Shown: positions 34,669 through 64,000 of the stretch, piece after piece
Layout of the letters: every line of letters starts with the position of its first letter
How positions within the stretch are numbered: position 1 is the stretch's first letter
Assembly: GCF_964204865.1 (NCBI RefSeq)
Contig: NC_135263.1
Location: forward strand, 13,003,426-13,067,425
DNA from: Styela clava
Taxonomy: Eukaryota; Chordata; Ascidiacea; Stolidobranchia; Styelidae
Reading direction: 5' to 3'
DNA: 64,000 nucleotides
The notes under the pieces: model-generated
The model's input: only the letters and a program-made list of their open reading frames with translations
What the model was told of the DNA's origin: nothing
Databases searched by the model: none
Position numbers and translations under genes: made by a program

Positions 34669-35974
34669 ATATTTTGTCGTTCTGCTTGATTTTGTACGAC
34701 AAATCGTTGGTGGTTCTTAGGAAACACGGAATTTAAATATAGATCCTGAGATCGATGCAATGACAGCAAAATTATCCTTAGATACCCAAATAACTAGAAA
34801 AACAAACTTCAAAAATAAATGCAAATGTTGATTCTTGAAACAATTATGGCGCATTAGCCTATCTTATAAAAATTGAGATTGTACATCCAAACACACTCAA
34901 GGTCCCACAGAAAATTCTGTACTTCGCAATATTTTCTATTGCATCATCTATGCACAAAGATAATGTTTACATTCTTATGGCTCAATTTTCTAATGACACT
35001 TCTCTTCAAGTTTTTTTTACATATTAATTAATTGCACAGCTTGAGTGGACAAGTGACAGTACAAGAATTGGCAAATATCCTCGACATCAAGATCTGTGCT
35101 AATATATATATTACCTAGTATGCCTATCGTCTGGATTGTCTTGAAATTGAAAACAGACGTAACCGAACGATTAAGGCTATGAATTTAAAAGCAATCTTCT
35201 GATGTACCGTGATGAGCGTTAGGAAATACGATTTCCATCGCGTGACTGACTACCTCTGCGTCAAATACAGTGGTAATGGCTGATACGTTTGCTGGTCCGT
35301 ATGTACCTAACTGGTCTGCTAATTTTATACCCGACCTGACGTCCGTATTCTATGAATCTACTGTAATTGTCTTGAAGACTACATTTCATCAGAGTTGTAA
35401 TATGATTAAGCTGGTGCTATTTGAGTTCACAAGGTAGTCCCCATAACACTGGCGCTAATGTTTTTACTCCTGTAGCTTGAGGTCGTGTAAATTTAATAAT
35501 TGCGAATCTGAAAATTGTGGAGCAATATCTAACTTCTTGGGGAGACAAACGTAAATTTTATCAAGTCATAAAAATATTTTCGCTCATTACGCCAGGAAAG
35601 CGAGACGGTAAGTTGATAACAGCCCAGATGTAAAGCGCAGATATTTTGAAATGGCATAAAAATAAACCATAATTATTCGAATCTAACTATGTAAAGCTTA
35701 CTAATCGGTGTTTTCAAACTCGCCAGTTCACTACTATCTCACTACTTGTCTCAGTCAAATATGATATCGCTAGGATTTACATCACACGTCGCTTTGAAGA
35801 CGAAAATAACTAGACAGAGTTATACAAAATGGAATAGAAATAAAGTAGAAAATTTTTACATCAAAGACAGCAAAATTGTTGATCACATTGCACAGTGAGC
35901 ACAATAGGAAACACTCAGTGAACAGTGAATTGTACATGTATTTATGATAAGTATCATAATGTTTGTTACGGGTT
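34669..35974. other. Downstream of LC8 copy 1
   Basis: No exon seen. About 35410-35974 matches 40190-40992 (for example GTGCTATTTGAG and TAAATTTAATA(A/G)TTGCG), so the tandem duplication of the LC8 gene includes at least 0.5 kb of 3' flank. Confidence 0.5.
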
Positions 35975-36572
<598 letters not shown>

Positions 36573-36863
36573 GTTCTACGAAAAGTAATAAATTATTAAA
36601 ATTAAACAAAACAGCGACATTTAACGATCGATCGCTTAAAAGCAATAAACAAAAAATTCGAGAATTGAGTTACTTTGGTACGATAACTTTACAATAAAAT
36701 TCAACTTCATCTTGGGCCGAAAAGAATTGATGATTGAAATGGCAGCATCAGGCCTCGTTTGATTAGAAACTAACGTTAGATAATTCATGCCAGTTGAGGC
36801 AGTCGCACGCACATCATCAATTGACGGGTTCCAAATGGTATTATACAAAATTTAAAAACTTAC

Positions 36864-37150
36864 CTCTGTTTAGTGTAAACCACGTGTAGATGAAAGCAGA
36901 CGATTTACAACATACGAGCTAATCCTATAACACGAGTAACGACCAAACTGATACGTTAGGACTATTGTACGATTTGATAAAGTCGTCGAGTATAATCGAA
37001 AAGAAAATAGCGTCCCGTTGCCAAGGGAATGCCAATTACCCATTGGCTGATAATCCAAACAATACGGCTGCTTCTCACTGATTGGCTGAATTTTCCATAA
37101 GAGATTAGTCTACAATCAGACTAGGTATTGATTGACAAACTCACGGAGTT
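36864..37150 (-). promoter_or_regulatory. 5' UTR exon and promoter of LC8 copy 1
   Basis: On the minus strand ACACTAAACAGAG is followed by a strong donor, GTAAGTTTTT (exon edge 36864). Upstream sequence to about 37150 is conserved with 41884-42200, including ACCAAACTGATACGTT, a run around GATTTGATAAAGTCGTC, GCGTCC(C/G)GTTGCCAAG and several ATTGGCT words (CCAAT boxes in the other orientation). The transcription start itself was not located. Confidence 0.65.
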
Positions 37151-38189
37151 GCTATGTAAACAGTTTTTTTGATCAAAAGGTTTTTGTTATATATATAGGA
37201 AATGAACCTGTGAACCTTTTATGGATATGAAATGGATCTGTAGATAGTTTTGTTATTATGTTGTTGTTGTTAAAAGTCGCTTTTTTTTTAGCTTCTGGAC
37301 TAATTGATTTGAAATTTTCAGTGCCCCCTTGGCATTGGATACGAAGTGGGACTATCGATCGTTTTATTATTACGTTGTTGTTAGTATTTTTCTTTTCCTT
37401 GTTTAACATGAAAAAAACATATGGATCGTTTTACTATTATGTCTTTGTTGATCATGTTGTTAGTATTCTTATTCTTCTTCTCGTTACGACCAATGGGAAA
37501 ATTGCATTTCTCATTAACTACTGGTCCAATCGCTTTGAAATTTTTATCAGTTGAACATTGCATTTTTCGTTATAACGCTATTTTATTTATTTCAAAAATA
37601 TTTGTGGCCTCTATGAGATTCGTTTTTTGTATTCGACGACGTCATCAAACCTAAAAACTACACTCCTTGTGGCGCATAAAGGTTTATTACGTGTAGATAT
37701 ACATGCGCCAGTTTACCCGTCATTCAACACACAAACATATATATATTTAAAATAAAAAAGACAAAGACCCTAACGGGTATCATTCGGGCGTCAAACTTGT
37801 GTAACATAAACACTCGGTGGGTCTCAATTAATAAATACACTTTAATAACTACACTTTGACAGGATGGAATGCATGACTATGATATATGTATCACAACGGC
37901 GCTTTTTACAAAAATATACCACCACCATTTCACTTTAAATCCCAAATTTTATACTGGCAAGGTACCGTCCCTATGCTACAGTCGGACCGTTCTATGATTA
38001 CACTACACACAGACACTTAATATATACAACAAAATAATTGTAATTTGTATAGCAATATCGTTCAAAATCGGATGCTACTTCTTGTCAAACTAGAAAGTTA
38101 ATTTTTTTTAAATGTTTGCTCGTGAATGTGAGGCACCATAGGCGATCCGATCGATATTGCGTCGCTGGAGACAGGTATAGCATAGAAGA
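37151..38189. other. Intergenic, no gene seen
   Basis: A motif (A/G)TGGATC(T/G), followed by a TT(A/G)TTATTA-like stretch, recurs near 37230, 37350 and 37425, giving weak local repeats. No exon recognised. Confidence 0.4.
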
Positions 38190-38520
38190 GGCTCACACAT
38201 CGTGCTAAGCGTTAGGAGTACGCTCGCCACCGCACCCTGATTACCCTGCTCGAATCGCATGCGGGGTAAATTATGTACGAGAGGATCGCTGAACTCCTCG
38301 CCGCTGTAGGATGGTTACGTGACCTGTTACGGCTTCCTCCACCATCGAGTTCATGCATCTGAAAACAAATAACTGGCTAACTAATTCAAAGCCCATACCC
38401 GACATGGACTGGTAACCGGACGACGAGAGGCCGTGGTTTACTATATGATTAATCCGTAATATCGGCTTTACTCTTCCCCTGGATAAATATGTAAATCCTA
38501 TCCTGTAAATGTAAATGCTA
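38190..38520 (+). repeat. tRNA-derived SINE
   Basis: The head carries a box A-like GTGCTAAGCGTTAGGAGTAC (38202-38221) and a box B-like GCTCGAATCGC (38249-38259), about 46 bp apart as in a tRNA promoter. The body (GTTACGGCTTCCTCCACCA, GACATGGACTGGTAAC, CGTGGTTTACTATATGAT) and the tail AAATCCTATCCTGTAAATG follow. The body and tail recur at 47829-48020 without the head. Confidence 0.7.
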
Positions 38521-38849
38521 TATTGAGTTTAGGCTGCATATCACTAACTGTTCTAGCGAGAGAGGTCATTTTCTTTTGCCCGGTCACGTCGGAGACAGTT
38601 GAAACTTTACTGCAGGGGGCAATATGAAACGTCTCAACTTGCGCCATATGCCTCAGCCCAGTGATTAGGTCGCTATCCCATGCTTATTGAGTGCAATTAG
38701 TCGTAGTGCTGTGCCCGGTTCGGACAGTCACAGATGATTACGTTATTAATTATTGCCCCAGTGCTTATCCACAGTTTTATCATTTTTTCCCAGAGAAAAT
38801 AATTCAATGAGAAATACAAACGCAGGAGCGGGCGAGGTCCAACTTCAAA

Positions 38850-39520
38850 AAACAAAATGCTGCAAGCGGTGAAGAAGTTTTAGAATATCAAAAGACCATC
38901 AGACAAGGCGGAAAAGAATTTGATATTCCGTATTTGGCCCCTCACTAGATGTTATAAAGTACAGGATGAATTCTGATGTTGGACACGTAGGCTACAAGCA
39001 AAGCAGACCCGTCTTCACCGCAGAAGGGGAAAAAAGAAAAAGCAAAGTATGCAATCAGAGCAGCCAAATTGTTCTTCGATCTTACACCCTTCGAGAGTAG
39101 AGTATGATTTTGCGAGGGCAGTAGAAGCAAATACGAGGGAAGAAGGATACAATATCCCGAGTCCGGTAAAAGTGAGAAGCAGGCTGGCCGCGATTGGTTC
39201 TCAGATTTTATGGCGAGAAATAAGAACATATCGATAAGAACAGCCGAATCAACATCTTTAGCACGAGTGTCTGCCTTCAATGAACACAATGTAAGAATAT
39301 TATTGGACAGCTTGTCTAAGATATGGAATGTCGATGAGACCACAGTACAACATCCGAACATAGTGTTGGCAAAGAAGGACACTCGTCATGTAGGTACGGC
39401 CACTATCGCCTGAATGTGAACCATGATAAGATAACGGTTTGTTGTGCTGCAACTGCTATTGGAAACAATGTGGCGTCAATGTTTTTATTTCGTGTCCATT
39501 TATTTGAGCATCGCTCTCTT
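38850..39520 (+). pseudogene. Pogo/Tigger-like transposase remnant
   Basis: Reading across frames gives a CENP-B-type DNA-binding region (KYAIRAAKLFFDLTPFESR, AGRDWFSDFMARNKNISIR). It is followed by TAESTSLARVSAFNEHNV, the start of the DDE domain (NVDET-TVQHPNIVLAKK) and KITVCCAATAIGNNVASMF. The glycine-valine pair usually found after NVDET is missing, and several frameshifts and stops break it. No terminal repeats were identified. Confidence 0.75.
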
Positions 39521-40992
39521 GTTGTTATTGTTCTTTAAAAAAATTTGCGCACCTTCTGGTAAAACAAATAAAAGTAGCAGTAGGTCAACATCGTCTGTTG
39601 CCAAAGATCACTTAACAACTTTTGTGTGTTGTCTGACTAAACGGCGCAAGGGACTGTATCGGTAGTATTTGCGAGATAGAGAGAATTGACGGGAAAATAA
39701 TTCACAAAAACAATCAAACTGGCAAAAATATATCAGCATAATAACGCATTGATCAAAGTTATAATATGTCGTGCTGTTAGCAACTTTTTTGGCCCTGTAG
39801 TAACTTCCAACACGAATGCAATGTCGGACCTCAGTGCTATGGCCGTAGATTAAAACTATCCGATTATATGGCAACTGTGAGTATTCGTTTAAATTTAGCA
39901 TGTCATAAGATATCAAGACATTAGTAAATAATATATATATATCAATAAAACCATCCCTTTAAGTTGATATAACTTATAAAAGACCTCGATCTCACTGGAC
40001 GCCTCAGTCATCGACATCATACAAAAACGTATTGCGGCCGTTTATAGAGAAAAAAAAGGTTGTACACCACTTGCTTGCCGGTCGGATATTTTTATACACG
40101 ACTTGGTCTTCGCATTTCATGAATCTCTGAATATTATATGAACCTATTTCATCAGGGTTTGCGAGGCTGGAATACGGATGACATAAGCAGGTGGGTGCTA
40201 TTTGAGCAAGGTGGTTCTTTCAACGCTGCCGTAACTCAATTCGCAATAAACTCTTTTGTGGAAAAATTAGTGCAAAAATCGATCGCAGCTATTCGAATAC
40301 CCCGACCCCAAATCGTTATTTTCGTGAGTAGCCGCTCCAAAACCATCTCCCACCTTGAGATGTTCACAAATGATGTAATTTTAAATTAACAATAAATTTG
40401 TCAAAGATAAAAGATATTTCATGTCACATGCGGCCGTAATCTAAATTCCTGGCATATGTCCAACAAACATTTTTTAATACTTTGTACAACAAATAAAAGC
40501 AATAAAGTTTGAGGCTTGGTAAATTTAATAGTTGCGGATATGAAAAGAGCCATAAAAATAAAATCTGTAACAGACTTGAGGCTACTTCTGCTGCCAGGGA
40601 GACGAGTCGATAAATATCAGTACAGTGATTAGGCGACATTGTTCAAAAAATCATTTAAAAAAAATAAACCATGATTATCAGAATCTAATTATGTAAAGCT
40701 ACCAACAAATGAGTGTTTTCAAACAGGCGTGCTTATTGATACTGGTTGTTGTATGAGTTAAAATATCATTCCGGTGCAATCGCCAAGGTTTTACATCTCT
40801 TCGACAAAAAATTACAGATTTCCAATTGGCCTACTACCAGAGTTGCACAAAATGGAATAGAAAGTGAAAAATAGAATAGGAATTTTTAAAGACATCAAAA
40901 TTGTTGATTCCATTGCACAACGAGCTCTATGGGGAAAACGCAGTGAGCAGTATATGTAATCATGATAAATATCATAATGTTTGTTACGGGTT
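39521..40992. other. Between pogo remnant and LC8 copy 2
   Basis: No gene seen. From about 40190 the sequence is the duplicated 3' flank of LC8 copy 2, diverged from 35410-35974. An open frame at 40138-40389 lies across the edge of this flank and has no family match I recognise. Confidence 0.45.
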
Positions 40993-41601
<609 letters not shown>

Positions 41602-41883
41602 GTTCTACGAAAAGTAATAACTTAAATTATTTATTAGTGTTAACCAAAACAGCGACACTTTATGTTCGAACGCTTAAGAATAATAACGTTAAACCAAAAG
41701 AACTCGAGAATTTATTTTACTTTGATATCGTACATTATGATTTGACTTCGTCTTAAGTCGAAAAGAAATGGTTGTTAAAATAGCAAAATCAGGCCTTATT
41801 CGTTGAGATAACATTAATTCATGCCCGTCCGCACATCAATAGCTGAAGGATTTTAACTAGTATTATATACGTTCAAAACTTAC

Positions 41884-42200
41884 CTCTGTTTAGTGTACAC
41901 CACGTGTAGATGATACCTGACGCTATACCACAGTCGAAATAATCCCACCAGGAAACGAGAAACGACCAAACTGATACGTTGGGATTATAATACGATTTGA
42001 TAAAGTCGTCAAATATTATCGTAAAGCAAATAGCGTCCGGTTGCCAAGAGAGAGCTAGTAAACCATTGGCTAAAATTCCAAATTATACGGTTACTCTCCT
42101 CTGATTGGCTAATATCTATGTATGCGATTAATCTACAATCAGACTAGGTATTGATTGGCAAACTCATATAGTTACGGTACTATGCAAATAGTTTATTTGG
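41884..42200 (-). promoter_or_regulatory. 5' UTR exon and promoter of LC8 copy 2
   Basis: The same UTR exon edge (AACAGAG then GTAAGTTTTG on the minus strand) occurs as in copy 1. Upstream blocks (ACCAAACTGATACGTT, ATAAAGTCGTC, GTTGCCAAGAG, ATTGGCTAA words) are aligned with 36864-37150. The whole transcription unit with its promoter was duplicated. Confidence 0.65.
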
Positions 42201-45200
42201 TCTGAAGGTTACTTAGAATGAATTATTGAGGGATAAATATTGGAACCAGGCTATGCTAAACTCTGAAATTCCATATAATGACGACACCGCCGATGGCGAT
42301 GTCATCTATGACGTCTCGACTTTCGTTGTATTGTAATAACGACAAACTTGAAACATCATTATATTTTTGATACTTTTAAAAGCATTCAAGAAAAGTCTGC
42401 ATTTTTATGATATTATTATGATGCTATTCCCAGTTTCGAAAGATATAATTTTTCCTTCGTCTACACTCAGCTTCATGTATAACCGAGTGAATAATATATC
42501 AACCAATTCATTTACAAAATTGTGTAGTTAATTAATCAAAATTTCGGTTAATTGGCTATATTGAAAAAGAAAATTGAATTAGGCAAATTTTTCCGCATAC
42601 ATACGCCTATGCAATTAGGAATTTTAAAGTGTTAGAAACGATAGGACTTTTATATTTACATAAGAGATGAAATACCGATGGGAATCAATCATATATATAT
42701 ATGGCTAACCATAGTTTCTTTTACAAATATATACTCCAAGGCTTCGACTCGCGTCAAAAGGAAGGGCATGAGTTTCTCCTTTGTCTAAGAAACGCGTACT
42801 GTATAAAACTCCCCTTAAAAGGGATGAAGTCATAACAAGAGACAACGGGTCCAAAAGGGCGTATTCAGGTGAATAAAAATACCAAATAAATATATATATA
42901 GAGAGAGACTTCACTCAAGTTACTTTTATATATATTGCTCTGAGTCTTTCACAATTTACTCATAATGTTGTTGTGTATTTCTTGATGTAATCGATTCCAC
43001 ACGATTGATGCTCCAATTACTCAAAAATACATATACAGGTCAAATTCGTTTAATACCACTCTTGAGCAAGTGTGTAGTTTGTCTGGTATTTTATTAGCTT
43101 TAAACTCTTGTTTTTCATTCATGTTTATTGATATTAATATTGCGTGGTAGACGACTCCGATGACAGTATCGTTGCCTCCCCGCCTTTGCCGAGAACTTTT
43201 GGCTTTTAATTAATTATGTTTTGTTGTGTTTATGTTTTATGGTGGACAAAATAAACTCTCTTTTATCGCGTTTTTTTGAATAGCAAATAACAACGCTAGT
43301 AATAACCCGAAATAGGCCGCGTTGACGTCAAGGTAGCCCGGAATTCTATTTACGTTTAGTGCATATGGGCCTCGTAATTTTATCAATCAATTTAAATCTA
43401 CTACAGATCAAAACAGCAGTACCTACAATTCCGGGTCGCATTCACTGGAACATTAAAATGTGATTGTAGGGCCCCGCTACTTCAATTTACTCGAGGCTTT
43501 GCGAATTGTACCGGACACAGACTTCCAGTGCGATGTATATATATATTATTCCTTAGGTAATTGGCTCATTTACACCCATATCCCAAACATACAAATCACG
43601 CACAAGCCCTTGGAAATAACATTTTTCTGGGAGATAATTCGATATATCGACAAATAACTAGTTATACTCAAGCTGCTAATCAACGTTAATTAAACTGCGC
43701 AATATCAATGTCTAGAATGCGCCACTGAGAAAAGTGTTCACTGTCAGCGGTAAACAATCGCAAACGGGTACAGCTGTAGCGAATAGCGCTTTTTGTATAA
43801 TATGTACTGTAGTGGCAAAGTCCGACATGAAACAAGACTTGTGCTTCTACCACATTAATTATCCTTATCAATTTTTTGTAGAGAGCAAACCGACAATGAT
43901 AAGCACAAATATTCTGCACATGGCGTACACGACCATTCTAAAAACTGACGAGATTTAGGAAACTAATTAAAAAATAGGCCCAAAATGCATCAATATTCCA
44001 TTGTTTTTAATAAATCAAATAAGTCAACAGACAAATTTATATACAAGCCATGTGTAACATCCTTGTAAAGCCGCATATATCATAAATTGCTCACAACAGT
44101 GTGTAAGTAAAACTTGCTGGAGAGATGTATTTGGAACGAAGACAATAATGTCCAGCCAGACAAGACGTGGGCTGAAAGCATCAGCAAAATTTGAGGAAAG
44201 AGAAATTATTCAGAGTAGGCCTACATTCATGTTAATCCATACCAGACAAGGCGAGTCGCAAACACAATATCTTTAAGTCGCAATACAAACACACGATGTC
44301 GCAAAATCGATCGTTTGCCATCATTTGGAACATGAGCGGTGCACGATTATGCAATACGATCGATATTTTGCAAAACCAATGTCTGTTAAACTAGTAAACT
44401 ACGAGGAGGTATTATGATGAGTGAGCGAGCGGTAACAAAACCGGCTGACCACAATGCTCGGCAACGCGCCAATAATTAGAAAACAGTTTCTATATGAATT
44501 ATCACTAATAAGATGCACATAATCAGTAGCAAGGTATATTTTGCAAGGCGCTGGCAGATCACAAGTCAGATCATGCTGGCAAGTCCAACATTTGATGATA
44601 TAAGAGTATTTAGTTTCAGATTATAAAACTTTACTTTTGTTACTTCTGGCATTTTTATTCGGTCAGGCGAAAGACATGTTGAAAATTAACCTGTGGGCAA
44701 TCCTTATAAATACACCATAACTATGGTGGATTCCCTTATGCCCGCCAAACCAGACGACCACTACTAGCAATGAGAGATTAAGTAAACCTCAAAAATTGAC
44801 AAAAACCAGAACTACAAAAAACGAACGATGCTTATCGGTTTAGAAAGATGATAGAAATATTAAGTCAAACTAGATGTGAAGATCTGCCTCCATCTTTAAC
44901 AATGAATTGCATTTGAGCAAGGAGGAAAGTTTTTACCTTGTCCACTGAACTAAGACATACTAAGGTATCATGAACGTTTCTTCAACACTGTATCATACCA
45001 TAAGAAAAACTGGCTGTGCACAAGACACAATTTTAGAATATAATGAACAATGAGAAAAGCGCGGGACAAGAATGACCATCCAGCCAAAAGATCGTCTGAG
45101 ACCAATCGCAAGTAGAAAAATAATGCCATGAAATACCACTACAGGAAAGTGACACTGCACCAAGTTGAAATTCATCTTAGCTGGGGTACAGTGCTGGTAT

Positions 45201-45830
45201 GTTACAACAATACACATATAAGGTAGATGAGACCTATTACTACTAATAAATAGGGGAACTTGCAAAATTTTGAAGTCAAAACGAGAGTGAACTGAAAAAA
45301 TTGCCAAGGTGGAGATTAAACGAACATTCAACCAACAATATCGTAAACCATGAAATATCTGAACTTCAGAAAATATTAATTCAAAGCATATTGAAAGACT
45401 AAATTATAAAGTGAGATGCAGTTTAAGGGGGAAGGGCCCAAACCCTTGTTGTAATTGAGAAAATCATTGCCAAATACCAGTCTATATTATGACATGTGTG
45501 AAAAATTTGTTAATTACATAAAAAATAACAAGAATTGGAAACACATATTATTATAGGGATACAAGATGGCACGACACAGTAATAAGAGAATGGTAGAAGT
45601 GATTGTTTCACAGAAAAAAAAATGATTTTTTTGATTGGGGAGAATTGTCTATATATTTAATTGGTGCACAAGTTAACAAACTACCTTGCTTGGCCAATGA
45701 GTATTCATAAACTATTAACTAAAGATGTTTGGGCGAGGCATGACAAAATTTTATTTTTGAAAGCGTGAAAGAGTGCTTAGCCAAGCCATGTACAAGGTAA
45801 CAAGCTAAGTAGATCATTACAAAACGTTCA
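42201..45830. other. Intergenic; right part is probably HSPA4 3' UTR/flank
   Basis: No exon, RNA gene or transposon end I can support. There is a short TATATATATAGAGAGAG simple repeat near 42890. TTTATT at 45750-45755 reads AATAAA on the minus strand, about 76 nt past the HSPA4 stop. The open frame at 44993-45331 on the minus strand has no recognisable family. Confidence 0.45.
45750..45755 (-). terminator. Candidate polyadenylation signal of HSPA4
   Basis: AATAAA on the minus strand, 76 nt downstream of the HSPA4 stop codon. It is the first canonical hexamer after the stop. No transcript end can be seen from sequence alone. Confidence 0.45.
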
Positions 45831-63654
<17,824 letters not shown>

Positions 63655-63803
63655 TCAAGACAAATAATACCGATATTCCTGTACTGGTATTCAGTTATCT
63701 CAAAAATGTTGCCTTGTCCAGTTAGTGGATCGTATCACAGTTGGAACAATGAAATTCGAATTGAATCGAACCCTCAGTACTTACTCGAGCAGAGTCAATG
63801 TTT

Positions 63804-63888
63804 TTCTAGAAAGAAGAAACCCAAAACCAGAAATGTCCCGAATAAACGTGAACAACACACTTCCCGAAAAAACTCTTCCAGAAATTTC
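63804..63888 (-). promoter_or_regulatory. Heat-shock elements upstream of HSPA4
   Basis: A perfect three-unit element, TTCCAGAAATTTC (TTCnnGAAnnTTC), lies at 63876-63888. A two-unit TTCCCGAA lies at 63861-63868 and a TTCTAGAA followed by AGAAGAA at 63804-63811. They sit 160-245 bp upstream of the HSPA4 start codon on its sense side, where HSF1-bound sites are expected in inducible Hsp110 genes. Confidence 0.7.
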
Positions 63889-64000
63889 CACGCGAGAGAT
63901 ACAGGCACGATCGATTACGCAAGATTCAGCATTGATGTGGTGGCCAGAGATTTTTATTTTTTCGGTATCAATTTGGTTCGTATGTTTTTCTGAGTTTTCT

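Noticed and set aside
40138-40389. 83-codon plus-strand frame as a gene
   Set aside because: Overlaps the duplicated LC8 3' flank; the matching flank of copy 1 does not keep the frame.
44993-45331. 112-codon minus-strand frame as a gene
   Set aside because: No family match, no splice partners; lies in the likely HSPA4 3' flank.

Overview
This is animal nuclear DNA: AT-rich, with intron-split genes using GT-AG splice sites and the standard code, and heavily invaded by DNA transposons. The gene set, short introns and base composition suggest an invertebrate, possibly a deuterostome such as a tunicate. That placement is inference; no single marker settles it.

Layout. About 5.4-19.6 kb (+ strand) holds three tandem paralogues encoding small type I membrane proteins, each with a signal peptide, one short cysteine-rich module resembling TNFR or GCC2/GCC3 repeats, a Ser/Thr-rich stalk, one membrane span and a short tail. 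The first and third read through. The second carries a frameshift at the exon 1/2 junction and an early stop in the tail. The surrounding non-coding DNA is duplicated with them. A decayed L1/Tx1-like LINE lies between copies 2 and 3.

From 22.6 to 31.65 kb (- strand) a complete ten-exon AKAP17A orthologue (442 aa) can be assembled. It keeps the RRM-like and coiled-coil parts but ends without the vertebrate RS-rich tail. From 35.97 to 42.2 kb (- strand) lie two tandem dynein light chain LC8 genes (89 aa each) with matching promoters and 5' UTR exons. From 45.83 to 63.65 kb (- strand) lies a complete 21-exon Hsp110/HSPA4 gene (888 aa) with heat-shock elements about 230 bp upstream of its ATG.

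Mobile DNA fills most of the rest. There are hAT-type elements with CAG...CTG ends, several with exact or near-exact 8-bp target duplications, including a 4.9 kb one in HSPA4 intron 7. Two foldback mariner derivatives share the same internal rearrangement, and one is nested in a MITE. A MITE family carries a telomere-like GGTTAGGGTTAGG motif. There is also a tRNA-derived SINE, a pogo-like transposase remnant and minisatellites. The host genes are unrelated housekeeping or signalling genes (RNA processing/PKA anchoring, dynein cargo adaptor, chaperone exchange factor). I see no operon-like or pathway link between them.
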